Assembly: GCA_934408705.1 (NCBI GenBank)
Contig: CAKRVL010000135.1
Span: forward strand, 1 to 5,272
DNA length: 5,272 nucleotides
Direction of reading: 5' to 3'
DNA from: an uncultured Blautia sp.
GTDB taxonomy: Bacteria > Bacillota > Clostridia > Lachnospirales > Lachnospiraceae
The notes under the pieces: generated by a model
Told to the model about the DNA's origin: nothing
The model's database searches: none
The model's input: the letters and a program-made list of their open reading frames with translations, nothing else
In this document: piece by piece, positions 1 to 5,272 of the stretch
Numbering within the stretch: position 1 is the first letter of the stretch
Layout: the number at the start of each line of letters is the position of its first letter
Made by a program: the position numbers and the translations under genes

Positions 1-101
1 TAGATTTCACTGTTGAACTGACTTGCCACCTGTACCAGCTGTGCAACGGGTCTGGCTTCAAGTCCTGTGGACAGGTGAATGGTGATTGGCTTTTTAATCA
101 T
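1..101 (-). CDS. HPr-family (Crh-like) protein with Glu at position 15, 3'-truncated by window edge
   Basis: The first 33 codons are visible, from ATG at 101, and the rest lies beyond the left edge. The family is about 85-90 residues long and is cytoplasmic. Seen: the start of the HPr fold, with T12-G13-L14-E15-A16-R17-P18 and then a VAQLVQVASQFNSEI helix typical of HPr helix 1. In true HPr residue 15 is His, which takes phosphate from enzyme I and passes it to PTS permeases. Here the codon is GAA (Glu), so PTS phosphotransfer is not expected. In Bacillus Crh this residue is Gln, and Crh acts only through Ser46 phosphorylation by HPrK and CcpA binding. The position right after whiA matches crh in Bacillus. 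Ser46 is outside the window, so a Crh-type regulatory role is inferred. The start is fixed by a perfect ribosome binding site and the ATGA overlap with whiA. Confidence 0.87.
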   Translation of the reverse strand, partial: MIKKPITIHLSTGLEARPVAQLVQVASQFNSEI

Positions 102-1057
102 AATAACTCCTCCTTGTTTTCCCTCAGGTCATCCGCGAGCAGGCTTAATTTACGAAGCCGGTGATTTACCCCGGACTTACCAACCTGTGGGTTCAACATC
201 ATTCCTAGTTCTTTAAGTGTTGCTTCCGGATATTGCAGCCGCAATCTGGCGATCTCTTCTAATCCTTCATTCAGGCTCTCCAGGCCCACCCTTTCCTCAA
301 GAAGTCTGATATCCTCGATCTGCTTCACTGCCGCATTAACCGTTTTGTTTATATTTGCAGTCTCACAGTTAACCTTCCGATTCACAGAATTACGCATTTC
401 TTTCAGAATACGGATATTCTCCAGATCCATAAGAGCAACGTTCGCTTCCATGATAGCCAGCATATCCACGATCTGTGCCCCTTCCTTCACATATAACACA
501 TAAGATTTCTTACGAAGAACAATCTTGGCATCAATGTGAAAACTACGGATGATTTCCTGCAGCTGCATGCCGATCTCCTGGCTAGGACATACAATCTCAA
601 AGTGATATCCCTTCTGTGGGTCACTGATAGAACCTGCCGAGAGAAAAGCTCCGCGTACAAATGCCCTTTTGCAACAATCCCTCTGATGAACAATGGAATC
701 AGAAACCAGCGGCATTCCTCCGCTTACCCCCGAAGCTTCCAGTTTCACTGAATCCAGTATTTCCTTAATAAAATCCTGATCTATAATAGAAATACTAAAA
801 AGATTCCCCTTCCTGGAACAGTCGATTCGGGAATTTGATACATCTGTCTCTATATTAAATGTTTTTTGCAATAATGTAAAGCTTTTTCTTGAAAGTGCCT
901 CATTTTCTGTCTGAATACGAAGGAGATATTTTCCATCAGCCTCTGTGTACAGACTTCCGCAAAAAGTAAAAATCGCTGCCAGCTCCGCAATCCTGCAATG
1001 TCTTCCGGAACCCACATGCCTGGAAAGTTCTTCTTTCACCATCCCTGAAAAAGACAT
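98..1057 (-). CDS. whiA: WhiA-family sporulation/division regulator (DUF199)
   Basis: The protein has 319 residues, the normal family length. Seen: N-terminus MSFSGMVKEELSRH, typical of WhiA. A degenerate LAGLIDADG homing-endonuclease-like domain follows, including CCKRAFVRGAFLSAGS at about 128-143 and YHFEI at 151-155. A linker holds NCETANINKTV at about 230-240. A C-terminal helix-turn-helix holds LKELGMML...KSGVNHRLRKL at about 281-304. Family knowledge: WhiA controls sporulation septation in Streptomyces and affects division and chromosome segregation in Bacillus; the endonuclease-like domain is thought to be inactive. An in-frame Met exists at 1207, but it would add 50 residues encoded antisense-free inside rapZ, with no WhiA similarity. 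The Met at 1057 is preferred because of the conserved N-terminus and a GGGAG ribosome binding site at 1066-1070, 8 nt upstream. It lies 16 nt after rapZ and overlaps the HPr-like gene by 4 nt. Confidence 0.96.
   Translation of the reverse strand: MSFSGMVKEELSRHVGSGRHCRIAELAAIFTFCGSLYTEADGKYLLRIQTENEALSRKSFTLLQKTFNIETDVSNSRIDCSRKGNLFSISIIDQDFIKEILDSVKLEASGVSGGMPLVSDSIVHQRDCCKRAFVRGAFLSAGSISDPQKGYHFEIVCPSQEIGMQLQEIIRSFHIDAKIVLRKKSYVLYVKEGAQIVDMLAIMEANVALMDLENIRILKEMRNSVNRKVNCETANINKTVNAAVKQIEDIRLLEERVGLESLNEGLEEIARLRLQYPEATLKELGMMLNPQVGKSGVNHRLRKLSLLADDLRENKEELL
107..115 (-). promoter_or_regulatory. Ribosome binding site of the HPr-like gene, inside whiA
   Basis: Read on the minus strand this is AAGGAGGAG, with 7 nt between AGGAGG and the ATG at 101. 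It is the strongest Shine-Dalgarno in the window. It is built from the last whiA codons (Lys-Glu-Glu), so it lies wholly within the upstream coding region. Together with the ATGA stop/start overlap it suggests translational coupling. Confidence 0.85.
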
Positions 1058-1073
1058 TTTCCATTCTCCCTTT

Positions 1074-1952
1074 CTATTTCTTAAGCAAACGGTCTTTTTC
1101 CACATCTCTGTGTTCCAGGCGGAAGCCGTATTCGCCGTTTCGTGCGATTCTGCCGTACAATTCTCTGGCAATGGTAACTGAACGGTGTTTTCCACCAGTA
1201 CAGCCAATGGCGATCACAAGACTTGTTTTTCCCTCCTGGGCATATTTAGGAATCAGAAAATCAATCATATCCTCCAGCTTATTCGCAAAAATCCTGGCTG
1301 TTTCATTATCCATTACATAATTAAAAACACTCTCCTCCATACCGGTAAGAGGACGCAGTTCATCCTCATAATATGGATTAGGAAGAAAACGCACATCAAA
1401 TACCAGGTCTGCATCTGCCGGAATTCCGTACTTGAATCCAAAAGACAAAACAGTAACCATCATATTGCAGAATTTCTCATTGTTTACAAAAATCTTCTCA
1501 ATTTCCTGTCTCAGCTCTCTTGTAAGCAAATGGCTGGTATCGATGATATAATCAGCTCTTTTGCGGAGAAAATCCATTTTCTGACGTTCCAGACGTATAC
1601 CGTCATCCACTCTTCCCTCACTTGCGAGAGGGTGACTGCGTCTGGTTTCCTTATAGCGCTTCACCAGCACAGAATCCTCAGCATCCATAAAAAGGATCTC
1701 GAAATCATATCCGGACTCTTTCATATGATCCAGCACCTGCGCCAGTTCTTCCAGAGATCGTCCGCTTCTTGCATCAATCCCAAGAGCTGCATTCTGCACA
1801 CCTTCTTCATGCACCTCCAGCATCAGTGAAGCAAATTTTTCCACCAACGGAATAGGAAGATTATCCACACAAAAATAATGAGCATCCTCCAGCATTTTAA
1901 GCACAGTGGATTTACCTGCTCCGGAAACACCTGTAACAATTACAAATCGCAT
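1074..1952 (-). CDS. rapZ: RapZ/YvcJ P-loop nucleotide-binding regulator
   Basis: The protein has 292 residues, full family length. Seen: a Walker A motif G8-V-S-G-A-G-K14-S-T near the N-terminus; FMDAEDSVLVKRYKETRRSHPL at 88-109, the usual acidic strand followed by the ETRRxHPL signature; GFKYGIPADADLVFDVRFL at 172-190; NPYY at 192-195; and the C-terminal GCTGGKHRSV at 250-259. Family knowledge: in E. coli RapZ senses glucosamine-6-phosphate and hands the GlmZ small RNA to RNase E, so tuning GlmS. Bacillus YvcJ binds and hydrolyses nucleotides, and its target is less clear. The position directly after murB puts it with amino-sugar/wall metabolism here, but no GlmZ-like target is visible, so the partner is unknown. 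The start ATG has AGGAG at 1960-1964, 7 nt upstream. Confidence 0.96.
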   Translation of the reverse strand: MRFVIVTGVSGAGKSTVLKMLEDAHYFCVDNLPIPLVEKFASLMLEVHEEGVQNAALGIDARSGRSLEELAQVLDHMKESGYDFEILFMDAEDSVLVKRYKETRRSHPLASEGRVDDGIRLERQKMDFLRKRADYIIDTSHLLTRELRQEIEKIFVNNEKFCNMMVTVLSFGFKYGIPADADLVFDVRFLPNPYYEDELRPLTGMEESVFNYVMDNETARIFANKLEDMIDFLIPKYAQEGKTSLVIAIGCTGGKHRSVTIARELYGRIARNGEYGFRLEHRDVEKDRLLKK

Positions 1953-1968
1953 ACTTTATCTCCTGCTT

Positions 1969-1988
1969 GGCAGATGACCTCACCTGCC
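1969..1988 (-). promoter_or_regulatory. Intergenic RNA hairpin between murB and rapZ
   Basis: On the transcribed strand the bases directly after the murB stop read GGCAGGTG-AGGT-CATCTGCC. This is an 8-bp stem with one G-U pair and a 4-nt loop. No U-run follows; the next bases lead into the rapZ ribosome binding site 4 nt downstream. It is therefore not a standard intrinsic terminator. It could be an mRNA processing or stability element, or could affect rapZ initiation. The fold is seen; the role is inference. Confidence 0.5.
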
Positions 1989-2900
1989 TCAAAATTCTCC
2001 CAAAAACTTCACCTCAGGCTCCAGCTTCACGCCAAACTTCTCCATAACGATCCTCTGGACATCTGCCATAAGTGTAGTCACATCCTTAGCTGTAGCATTC
2101 CCTGTATTGATCACGAACCCACAGTGCTTCTCAGAAACCTGGGCTCCGCCAACCTGATATCCACGAAGTCCACTGTCCATGATCAGCTTTCCTGCAAAAT
2201 ACCCCTCTGGCCTTTTGAAGGTGCTTCCTGCACTTGGATAGGAAAGAGGCTGCTTGCTGATCCTCATGCCTGATAATTCCTGCATACGGCTTCTGATTGC
2301 CTCAGGATCACCTTTTTCCAGGGAAATAACAGCTTCAAGAACAATGTACCCAGCTTCCTTTATCACACTGGTACGGTATCCCATATGAAGCTCCTCAGCC
2401 TGTAAGATCAGGATCTCGCCTGATGGTGTCAGCACTGTCACTTTCTTAAGCACATCCTTCATTTCCCCGCCATAGGCACCTGCATTCATCACAACTGCAC
2501 CGCCCAGTGTCCCGGGAATTCCTCCGGCGAATTCAAACCCTGTCAAAGCCCCGTCACGGGCCACAGCAGCAATTCCTGATAAAAGAGCACCTGCCTGGGC
2601 ATGAATCTCATTCCCTTCCAGGGTAATCTCACTAAAGCTTCGATACAGCTGTATCACTACACCCTCATAGCCTTTATCGCTTACAAGAAGATTACTTCCA
2701 TTTCCAAGAATGAAATAGGGCATCTTCTCTTCTTTGCAAATAGCTATAAGCTTCTTTATCTCATCTGTATTCTCTGGTGCTACAAATAAGTCAGCTGGTC
2801 CACCAATTCGGAATGTAGTATGCCTGCTCATCGGCTCAGCTTCCAGAACCCGGTCAGTCCCCAGAATCTCCTGAAAGCGCTGTTTTATATTTACATTCAC
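1989..2900 (-). CDS. murB: UDP-N-acetylenolpyruvoylglucosamine reductase (MurB, type II-like)
   Basis: This is the cytoplasmic FAD enzyme that reduces UDP-GlcNAc-enolpyruvate to UDP-MurNAc with NADPH, the second committed step of peptidoglycan precursor synthesis. The protein has 303 residues, matching the shorter Gram-positive (type II) MurB. Seen: TTFRIGGPADL at 28-38 and LGNGSNLLVSDKG at 65-77 (FAD-binding domain); FAGGIPGTLGGAVVMNAGAYGGE at about 124-146, split here as FAGGIPGTLGG plus MNAGAYGGE; GYRTS at 174-178 with the conserved Arg; YPSAGSTFKRP at 221-231 with the proton-donor Ser226; and a terminal EPEVKFLG with the conserved catalytic Glu296. All expected key residues are present. 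The start is GTG at 2900, since no in-frame ATG precedes it and an AGAGGA ribosome binding site (2910-2915) lies 9 nt upstream. It is the first gene of the leftward operon and is followed after 36 nt by rapZ. Confidence 0.97.
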   Translation of the reverse strand: MNVNIKQRFQEILGTDRVLEAEPMSRHTTFRIGGPADLFVAPENTDEIKKLIAICKEEKMPYFILGNGSNLLVSDKGYEGVVIQLYRSFSEITLEGNEIHAQAGALLSGIAAVARDGALTGFEFAGGIPGTLGGAVVMNAGAYGGEMKDVLKKVTVLTPSGEILILQAEELHMGYRTSVIKEAGYIVLEAVISLEKGDPEAIRSRMQELSGMRISKQPLSYPSAGSTFKRPEGYFAGKLIMDSGLRGYQVGGAQVSEKHCGFVINTGNATAKDVTTLMADVQRIVMEKFGVKLEPEVKFLGEF

Positions 2901-2909
2901 AGATTTCCA

Positions 2910-2915
2910 TCCTCT
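2910..2915 (-). promoter_or_regulatory. Ribosome binding site deciding the murB GTG start
   Basis: Read on the minus strand this is AGAGGA, 9 nt before GTG at 2900. An ATG overlaps it just downstream but is in another frame. The site therefore supports the rare GTG as the true start. Confidence 0.7.
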
Positions 2916-2988
2916 ATCTTTCTATACTAAACTTTTATATGAAACGATATCTGCGCCAATCCTATTCTTTCCATTGCCGCATTTTTTC

Positions 2989-3017
2989 ATTATACTATTT
3001 AACTTCAAAAATGTACA
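2989..3017 (-). promoter_or_regulatory. Sigma-A-type promoter for murB-rapZ-whiA-HPr-like operon
   Basis: On the minus strand the -35 box is TGTACA (3012-3017, 4 of 6 to TTGACA) and the -10 box is a perfect TATAAT (2989-2994), with a 17-nt spacer. This predicts transcription from about 2982 and a leader of about 80 nt before the murB GTG. No other promoter of equal quality and no internal terminator was seen down to the left edge, so the four genes probably share this transcript. In the leader I see no riboswitch or clear small ORF. Confidence 0.65.
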
Positions 3018-3025
3018 GAAAAAAC

Positions 3026-3054
3026 GCATATTTTCCAAGATTCTTTCCATACTA
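3026..3054 (+). promoter_or_regulatory. Sporulation promoter for spoVAB (sigma-G-type, some sigma-E resemblance)
   Basis: The -35 box is GCATA (3026-3030) and the -10 box is CATACTA (3048-3054), with a 17-nt spacer. Both fit the Bacillus sigma-G consensus as I recall it (GHATR, then CATHHTA with a 17-18 nt gap). This predicts a start near 3061 and a leader of about 37 nt. The -35 region GCATATT also fits the sigma-E box KMATATT, but the -10 box then departs at two positions from CATACANT, so sigma-G is preferred. The spoVA operon of Bacillus is sigma-G dependent, which agrees. Confidence 0.65.
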
Positions 3055-3070
3055 ACGTAAACGGTTTCGT
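3055..3070 (+). promoter_or_regulatory. Imperfect palindrome resembling a LacI/CcpA-type (cre-like) operator
   Basis: ACGTAAACGGTTTCGT is a near palindrome around a central CG and covers the predicted spoVAB transcription start. Compared with the degenerate cre consensus WTGNAANCGNWNNCW it fits 8 of 10 informative positions, failing at the T of TG and at the last W. It may be chance. Confidence 0.2.
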
Positions 3071-3080
3071 ATTTCAACTG

Positions 3081-3088
3081 AAAGGAGA
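3081..3088 (+). promoter_or_regulatory. Ribosome binding site of spoVAB
   Basis: AAAGGAGA lies 9 nt before the ATG at 3098, supporting both the plus-strand reading and this start codon. Confidence 0.75.
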
Positions 3089-3097
3089 TCTCGCCCC

Positions 3098-3517
3098 ATG
3101 CTTCAGCAAATTTTCCTGTCCATAGCTGGTTTCTGCTCCGGAACCATCATCGCAGGTGGTGTAGTTGGCCTGCTTATAGGTCTTTCCATCGTTCCCCGCT
3201 ATGCCGGTATCACCCATACAGGAAAACATATATTATTGTATGAAGACATTACTCTTCTAGGCATTGTATGTGGCAATCTTTTTTTCCTTTATGGCTGGCA
3301 CATTCCAGGCGGAACCTTTATTCTTATCCTTTATGGGCTTTTTTCCGGTATTTTCCTGGGCGGATGGATCATGGCACTTGCTGAGATGGCAGATGTTTTT
3401 CCCATCTTTTCCAGAAGGATCAAACTGGTCAATGGAATCCGCTGGGTTATGATCACAGTGGCATTTGGAAAAACTTTGGGGTCTTTGTATTATTTTTATA
3501 AACATTGGTTTCCGTAA
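3098..3517 (+). CDS. spoVAB: Stage V sporulation protein AB (SpoVAB), small membrane protein
   Basis: The protein has 139 residues, close to Bacillus SpoVAB (about 140). Seen: four hydrophobic segments at roughly 5-32, 50-66, 72-95 and 113-133; a Gly-rich first helix ending in GLSIVPRYAGIT; and the conserved cytosolic-looking stretch ALAEMADVFPIFSRRIKL at 93-110, followed by GIRWVMITVAFGKTLGSL. These match my memory of the SpoVAB family. Family knowledge: SpoVA proteins sit in the forespore/spore inner membrane and are needed for dipicolinic acid uptake and release; the specific job of AB is not defined. No spoVAA precedes it and no spoVAC follows it, unlike the Bacillus operon. A sporulation-type promoter, a ribosome binding site and a terminator frame it as a single-gene unit. 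It ends with tandem in-frame stops TAA TAG. The main alternative is an unrelated small membrane protein. Confidence 0.8.
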   Translation: MLQQIFLSIAGFCSGTIIAGGVVGLLIGLSIVPRYAGITHTGKHILLYEDITLLGIVCGNLFFLYGWHIPGGTFILILYGLFSGIFLGGWIMALAEMADVFPIFSRRIKLVNGIRWVMITVAFGKTLGSLYYFYKHWFP

Positions 3518-3560
3518 TAGCATGATGATACCAGGGTCAAAAGATCAAAAACATGATATG

Positions 3561-3614
3561 AAAAAAATCCCCTGAAAAGCCGAAATATGTTTCAAAAACT
3601 TTCAGGGGATCTTT
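3561..3614. terminator. Bidirectional intrinsic terminator between spoVAB and the GH31 gene
   Basis: An 11-bp perfect inverted repeat is formed by ATCCCCTGAAA (3567-3577) and TTTCAGGGGAT (3600-3610). The 22-nt loop contains a smaller GAAA/TTTC stem (3582-3585 with 3590-3593). The left arm is preceded by seven A, giving a strong U-run for the leftward GH31 transcript. The right arm is followed by CTTTT, a weaker U-run for the rightward spoVAB transcript. It starts 12 nt after the GH31 stop and 43 nt after the spoVAB stop. Confidence 0.85.
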
Positions 3615-3622
3615 TAACTCTA

Positions 3623-5272
3623 TTATTTTTCTAGTTTTCTGTAATTCTCTTTGTCATCATATTTTTTATGAACGCCATCATCCTCATACAAAGTATAACT
3701 GCTGCCATCATATCCAAGCATGGTAAGACTGGAAGTATCAATATCCTTCACGCACTTTGCAGCCTCTGCAACCGGGATACACTTACCGCTCCTGATAAAC
3801 AGCGGAACTTCATTTAACGCAACATCTACATAATGAACACCTTTTTCCAGAATCTCTTCAGAGATACTTCCGTTTGCCAGAAATTTCACAAACTTCATTT
3901 CTTCCGGCAGATAAACATAACGACCTCTTGCGTTCTGCTCGTAAACCGGTGCGATCATGATCTCATTTCCAAGGATCAGCTGATCTTCCACACGAACAGC
4001 CATCTTATCCTCCGGGTAGACGAATCCAAGGGGCTTGAAATACATGTCATCATTTAAAGCGGCCTTCATGTATTCGCTGTACAGATATGGCACAAGGCGG
4101 TACCTTGTATTTACCACATTTCGGAAATCCTCAACATTCTCAAACTGATAACACTCCTGCTCTCTTGTTCCGATTGCAGAATGATTTCGCATAAGAGGAG
4201 TAAATACCCCAAGTGCCATATAGCGAAGCACCAGGTCTCTTGTGGCATCCGCGCCAAATCCGCCAAGGTCCGCTCCTGTGTAAAGGAATCCGCACATATT
4301 CAGAGATGGCAGCATTTTCAGGTTCAGAAGAATGTGTGACCACCAGGATTTATTGTCTCCCATCCAGATTCCGCCATAACGGTGCATTCCAATGTAGGAA
4401 GAACGGGAAAACATCAGGAAACGTTTCTTAGGGTCAATGCGGTCAAAAGCCTCACCTGCCGCTCTTGTCATATTGTAGCCAAACAGGTTATGTACCTTGT
4501 CGTGACGAATCTTTTTGCCATCTATATTGTGATAAAATCTGCGGTAATCCTCCGGATTGTTTGCAATACTATTTAACTCACCTTGCATTTTCCAGATATG
4601 GATTCTGCCTTCTTTGTCCTGGGAAAATTCACCGGCAAGTTTCTTTGCCTCTTCCATTCCCTCTGAAGAATAGAAAATGGCAGGCTCATTCATATCATTC
4701 CAGAAGCCCTCGATTCCCTGGTCGATAAGGAAACTGTATTTGTCTCCAAACCACTTTCTGGCATCCTTATTCAGCACATCCGGGAAATGAGTGTCTCCCG
4801 GCCATACGGCCGCCACGAAATCACTTCCGTCCTCTCGCTGGCAGAAGTATCTTTTTTCCACACCTTCCTCGTAAACATCGTAGCCGCTTTCCACTTTTAC
4901 ACCGGCATCAATAATGGGGATCAGGCGAAGCTCCTGGTCTTTCATCTCTTTTACAAAATCCGGGAAGTCAGGGAAATTCTCCGGATTCAAAGTAAAGTCC
5001 TTATAGGAATCCATATAATCAATGTCCATGTAGATCATATCCAAAGGAATGTGATTCTCACGGTATCCTGCTGCCACCTTACGAAAATCCTCCTTGGTGG
5101 TATATCCCCATCTGCTCTGTCCAAAACCAAACGCAAACTTCGGTGGAATATAGCTGCGTCCGATCACATGGCGAAACTGCTTTACAATATCATAGGCAGA
5201 TTCACCTTCAATCACATACACATCCAGGTCTGCATCTGCGCATGTCACTTTCAGGGTGTCCATTCTGGTATA
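3623..5272 (-). CDS. Glycoside hydrolase family 31 alpha-glucosidase, 5'-truncated by window edge
   Basis: The reading frame stays open to the right edge. The Met at 5263 is internal, and about 117 N-terminal residues are missing if the protein equals the 663-residue Ro-alphaG1 of Ruminococcus obeum, which it strongly resembles from memory. Residues are numbered from the Met at 5263. Seen: end of the N-terminal beta domain; GFGQSRWGY at 46-54; YMDIDYM at 78-84; the nucleophile Asp190 in GFWNDMNEP; RSSY at 287-290; the acid/base Asp303 in GGIWMGDN; GADLGGFG at 330-337; RNH at 359-361; then the C-terminal beta domains. Asp190, Asp303 and Trp52 all correspond to Ro-alphaG1 Asp307, Asp420 and Trp169 with the same offset of 117. 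The enzyme releases glucose from the non-reducing ends of alpha-glucosides, and Trp169 favours isomaltose over maltose. Its location is probably cytoplasmic, but the N-terminus is not visible. Its promoter and any partner genes lie outside. Confidence 0.95.
   Translation of the reverse strand, partial: YTRMDTLKVTCADADLDVYVIEGESAYDIVKQFRHVIGRSYIPPKFAFGFGQSRWGYTTKEDFRKVAAGYRENHIPLDMIYMDIDYMDSYKDFTLNPENFPDFPDFVKEMKDQELRLIPIIDAGVKVESGYDVYEEGVEKRYFCQREDGSDFVAAVWPGDTHFPDVLNKDARKWFGDKYSFLIDQGIEGFWNDMNEPAIFYSSEGMEEAKKLAGEFSQDKEGRIHIWKMQGELNSIANNPEDYRRFYHNIDGKKIRHDKVHNLFGYNMTRAAGEAFDRIDPKKRFLMFSRSSYIGMHRYGGIWMGDNKSWWSHILLNLKMLPSLNMCGFLYTGADLGGFGADATRDLVLRYMALGVFTPLMRNHSAIGTREQECYQFENVEDFRNVVNTRYRLVPYLYSEYMKAALNDDMYFKPLGFVYPEDKMAVRVEDQLILGNEIMIAPVYEQNARGRYVYLPEEMKFVKFLANGSISEEILEKGVHYVDVALNEVPLFIRSGKCIPVAEAAKCVKDIDTSSLTMLGYDGSSYTLYEDDGVHKKYDDKENYRKLEK

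Noticed and set aside
1058..1207. 50-residue N-terminal extension of WhiA starting at the Met at 1207
   Set aside because: It lies inside the 3' end of rapZ in another frame, has no WhiA similarity, and the Met at 1057 has both the conserved N-terminus and a good ribosome binding site.
1185..1829. 214-codon plus-strand open frame opposite rapZ
   Set aside because: It is the antisense shadow of a strongly conserved gene; its translation shows no recognisable motif, and no ribosome binding site was evident.
1878..2273. 131-codon plus-strand open frame across the rapZ/murB junction
   Set aside because: It overlaps two well-supported minus-strand genes and the translation lacks domain features.
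2938..2951. Possible cre site around TGAAACGATAT in the murB leader
   Set aside because: It lacks one base between TG and CG relative to the consensus and is not symmetric.
2934..2959. Second leftward promoter TTGGCG...TATAAA in the murB leader
   Set aside because: The spacer is only 14 nt, so it is much poorer than the TGTACA-N17-TATAAT promoter just upstream.
3257..3523. 88-codon minus-strand open frame opposite spoVAB
   Set aside because: spoVAB has a promoter, ribosome binding site, hydrophobic segments and family motifs; the antisense product has none.
5261..5263. Met at 5263 as the GH31 start codon
   Set aside because: The frame is open to the window edge, and the family needs a further N-terminal domain of about 117 residues.

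Overview
The window looks like a chromosomal segment of a gut Lachnospiraceae (Blautia / 'Ruminococcus obeum'-like Firmicute). The base composition is moderate. The cluster murB-rapZ-whiA-HPr-like is a Gram-positive arrangement, there is a spore-former gene (spoVAB), and the GH31 enzyme closely resembles, from memory, the R. obeum alpha-glucosidase Ro-alphaG1. No mobile element, CRISPR array, tRNA, rRNA or phage gene was seen.

Layout. Positions 1-2900 hold a tight minus-strand operon, read right to left. It starts with murB (GTG start, peptidoglycan precursor reductase). Next comes a 36-nt gap filled by a hairpin and a ribosome binding site, then rapZ (P-loop regulator). After a 16-nt gap comes whiA (LAGLIDADG-like/HTH regulator), which overlaps an HPr/Crh-like gene by ATGA; that last gene runs off the left edge. 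Positions 2901-3097 are a divergent regulatory region. A sigma-A-type promoter faces left toward murB, and a sporulation promoter (best fit sigma-G, with sigma-E similarity) faces right. The two lie back to back, 8 bp apart. Positions 3098-3517 on the plus strand carry a lone spoVAB (small membrane protein of the SpoVA group). Positions 3518-3622 hold a hairpin terminator serving both converging genes. From 3623 to the right edge is a minus-strand GH31 alpha-glucosidase lacking only its N-terminus.

How the genes fit together. The left operon joins one wall-precursor enzyme with regulators tied in other Firmicutes to amino-sugar supply, division and carbon signalling. It resembles the Bacillus subtilis yvcI-rapZ-yvcK-whiA-crh locus, but yvcK is absent between rapZ and whiA. 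The HPr-like protein has Glu in place of the phosphorylated His15, so it should not carry PTS phosphate and is more likely a Crh-type regulator. spoVAB is a separate single-gene sporulation unit. The GH31 enzyme keeps the tryptophan linked to isomaltose (alpha-1,6) preference. Most of the window is conserved core genome. The points worth a second look are the Glu15 HPr variant, the missing yvcK, the isolated spoVAB with its own forespore-type promoter, and the RNA hairpin between murB and rapZ.
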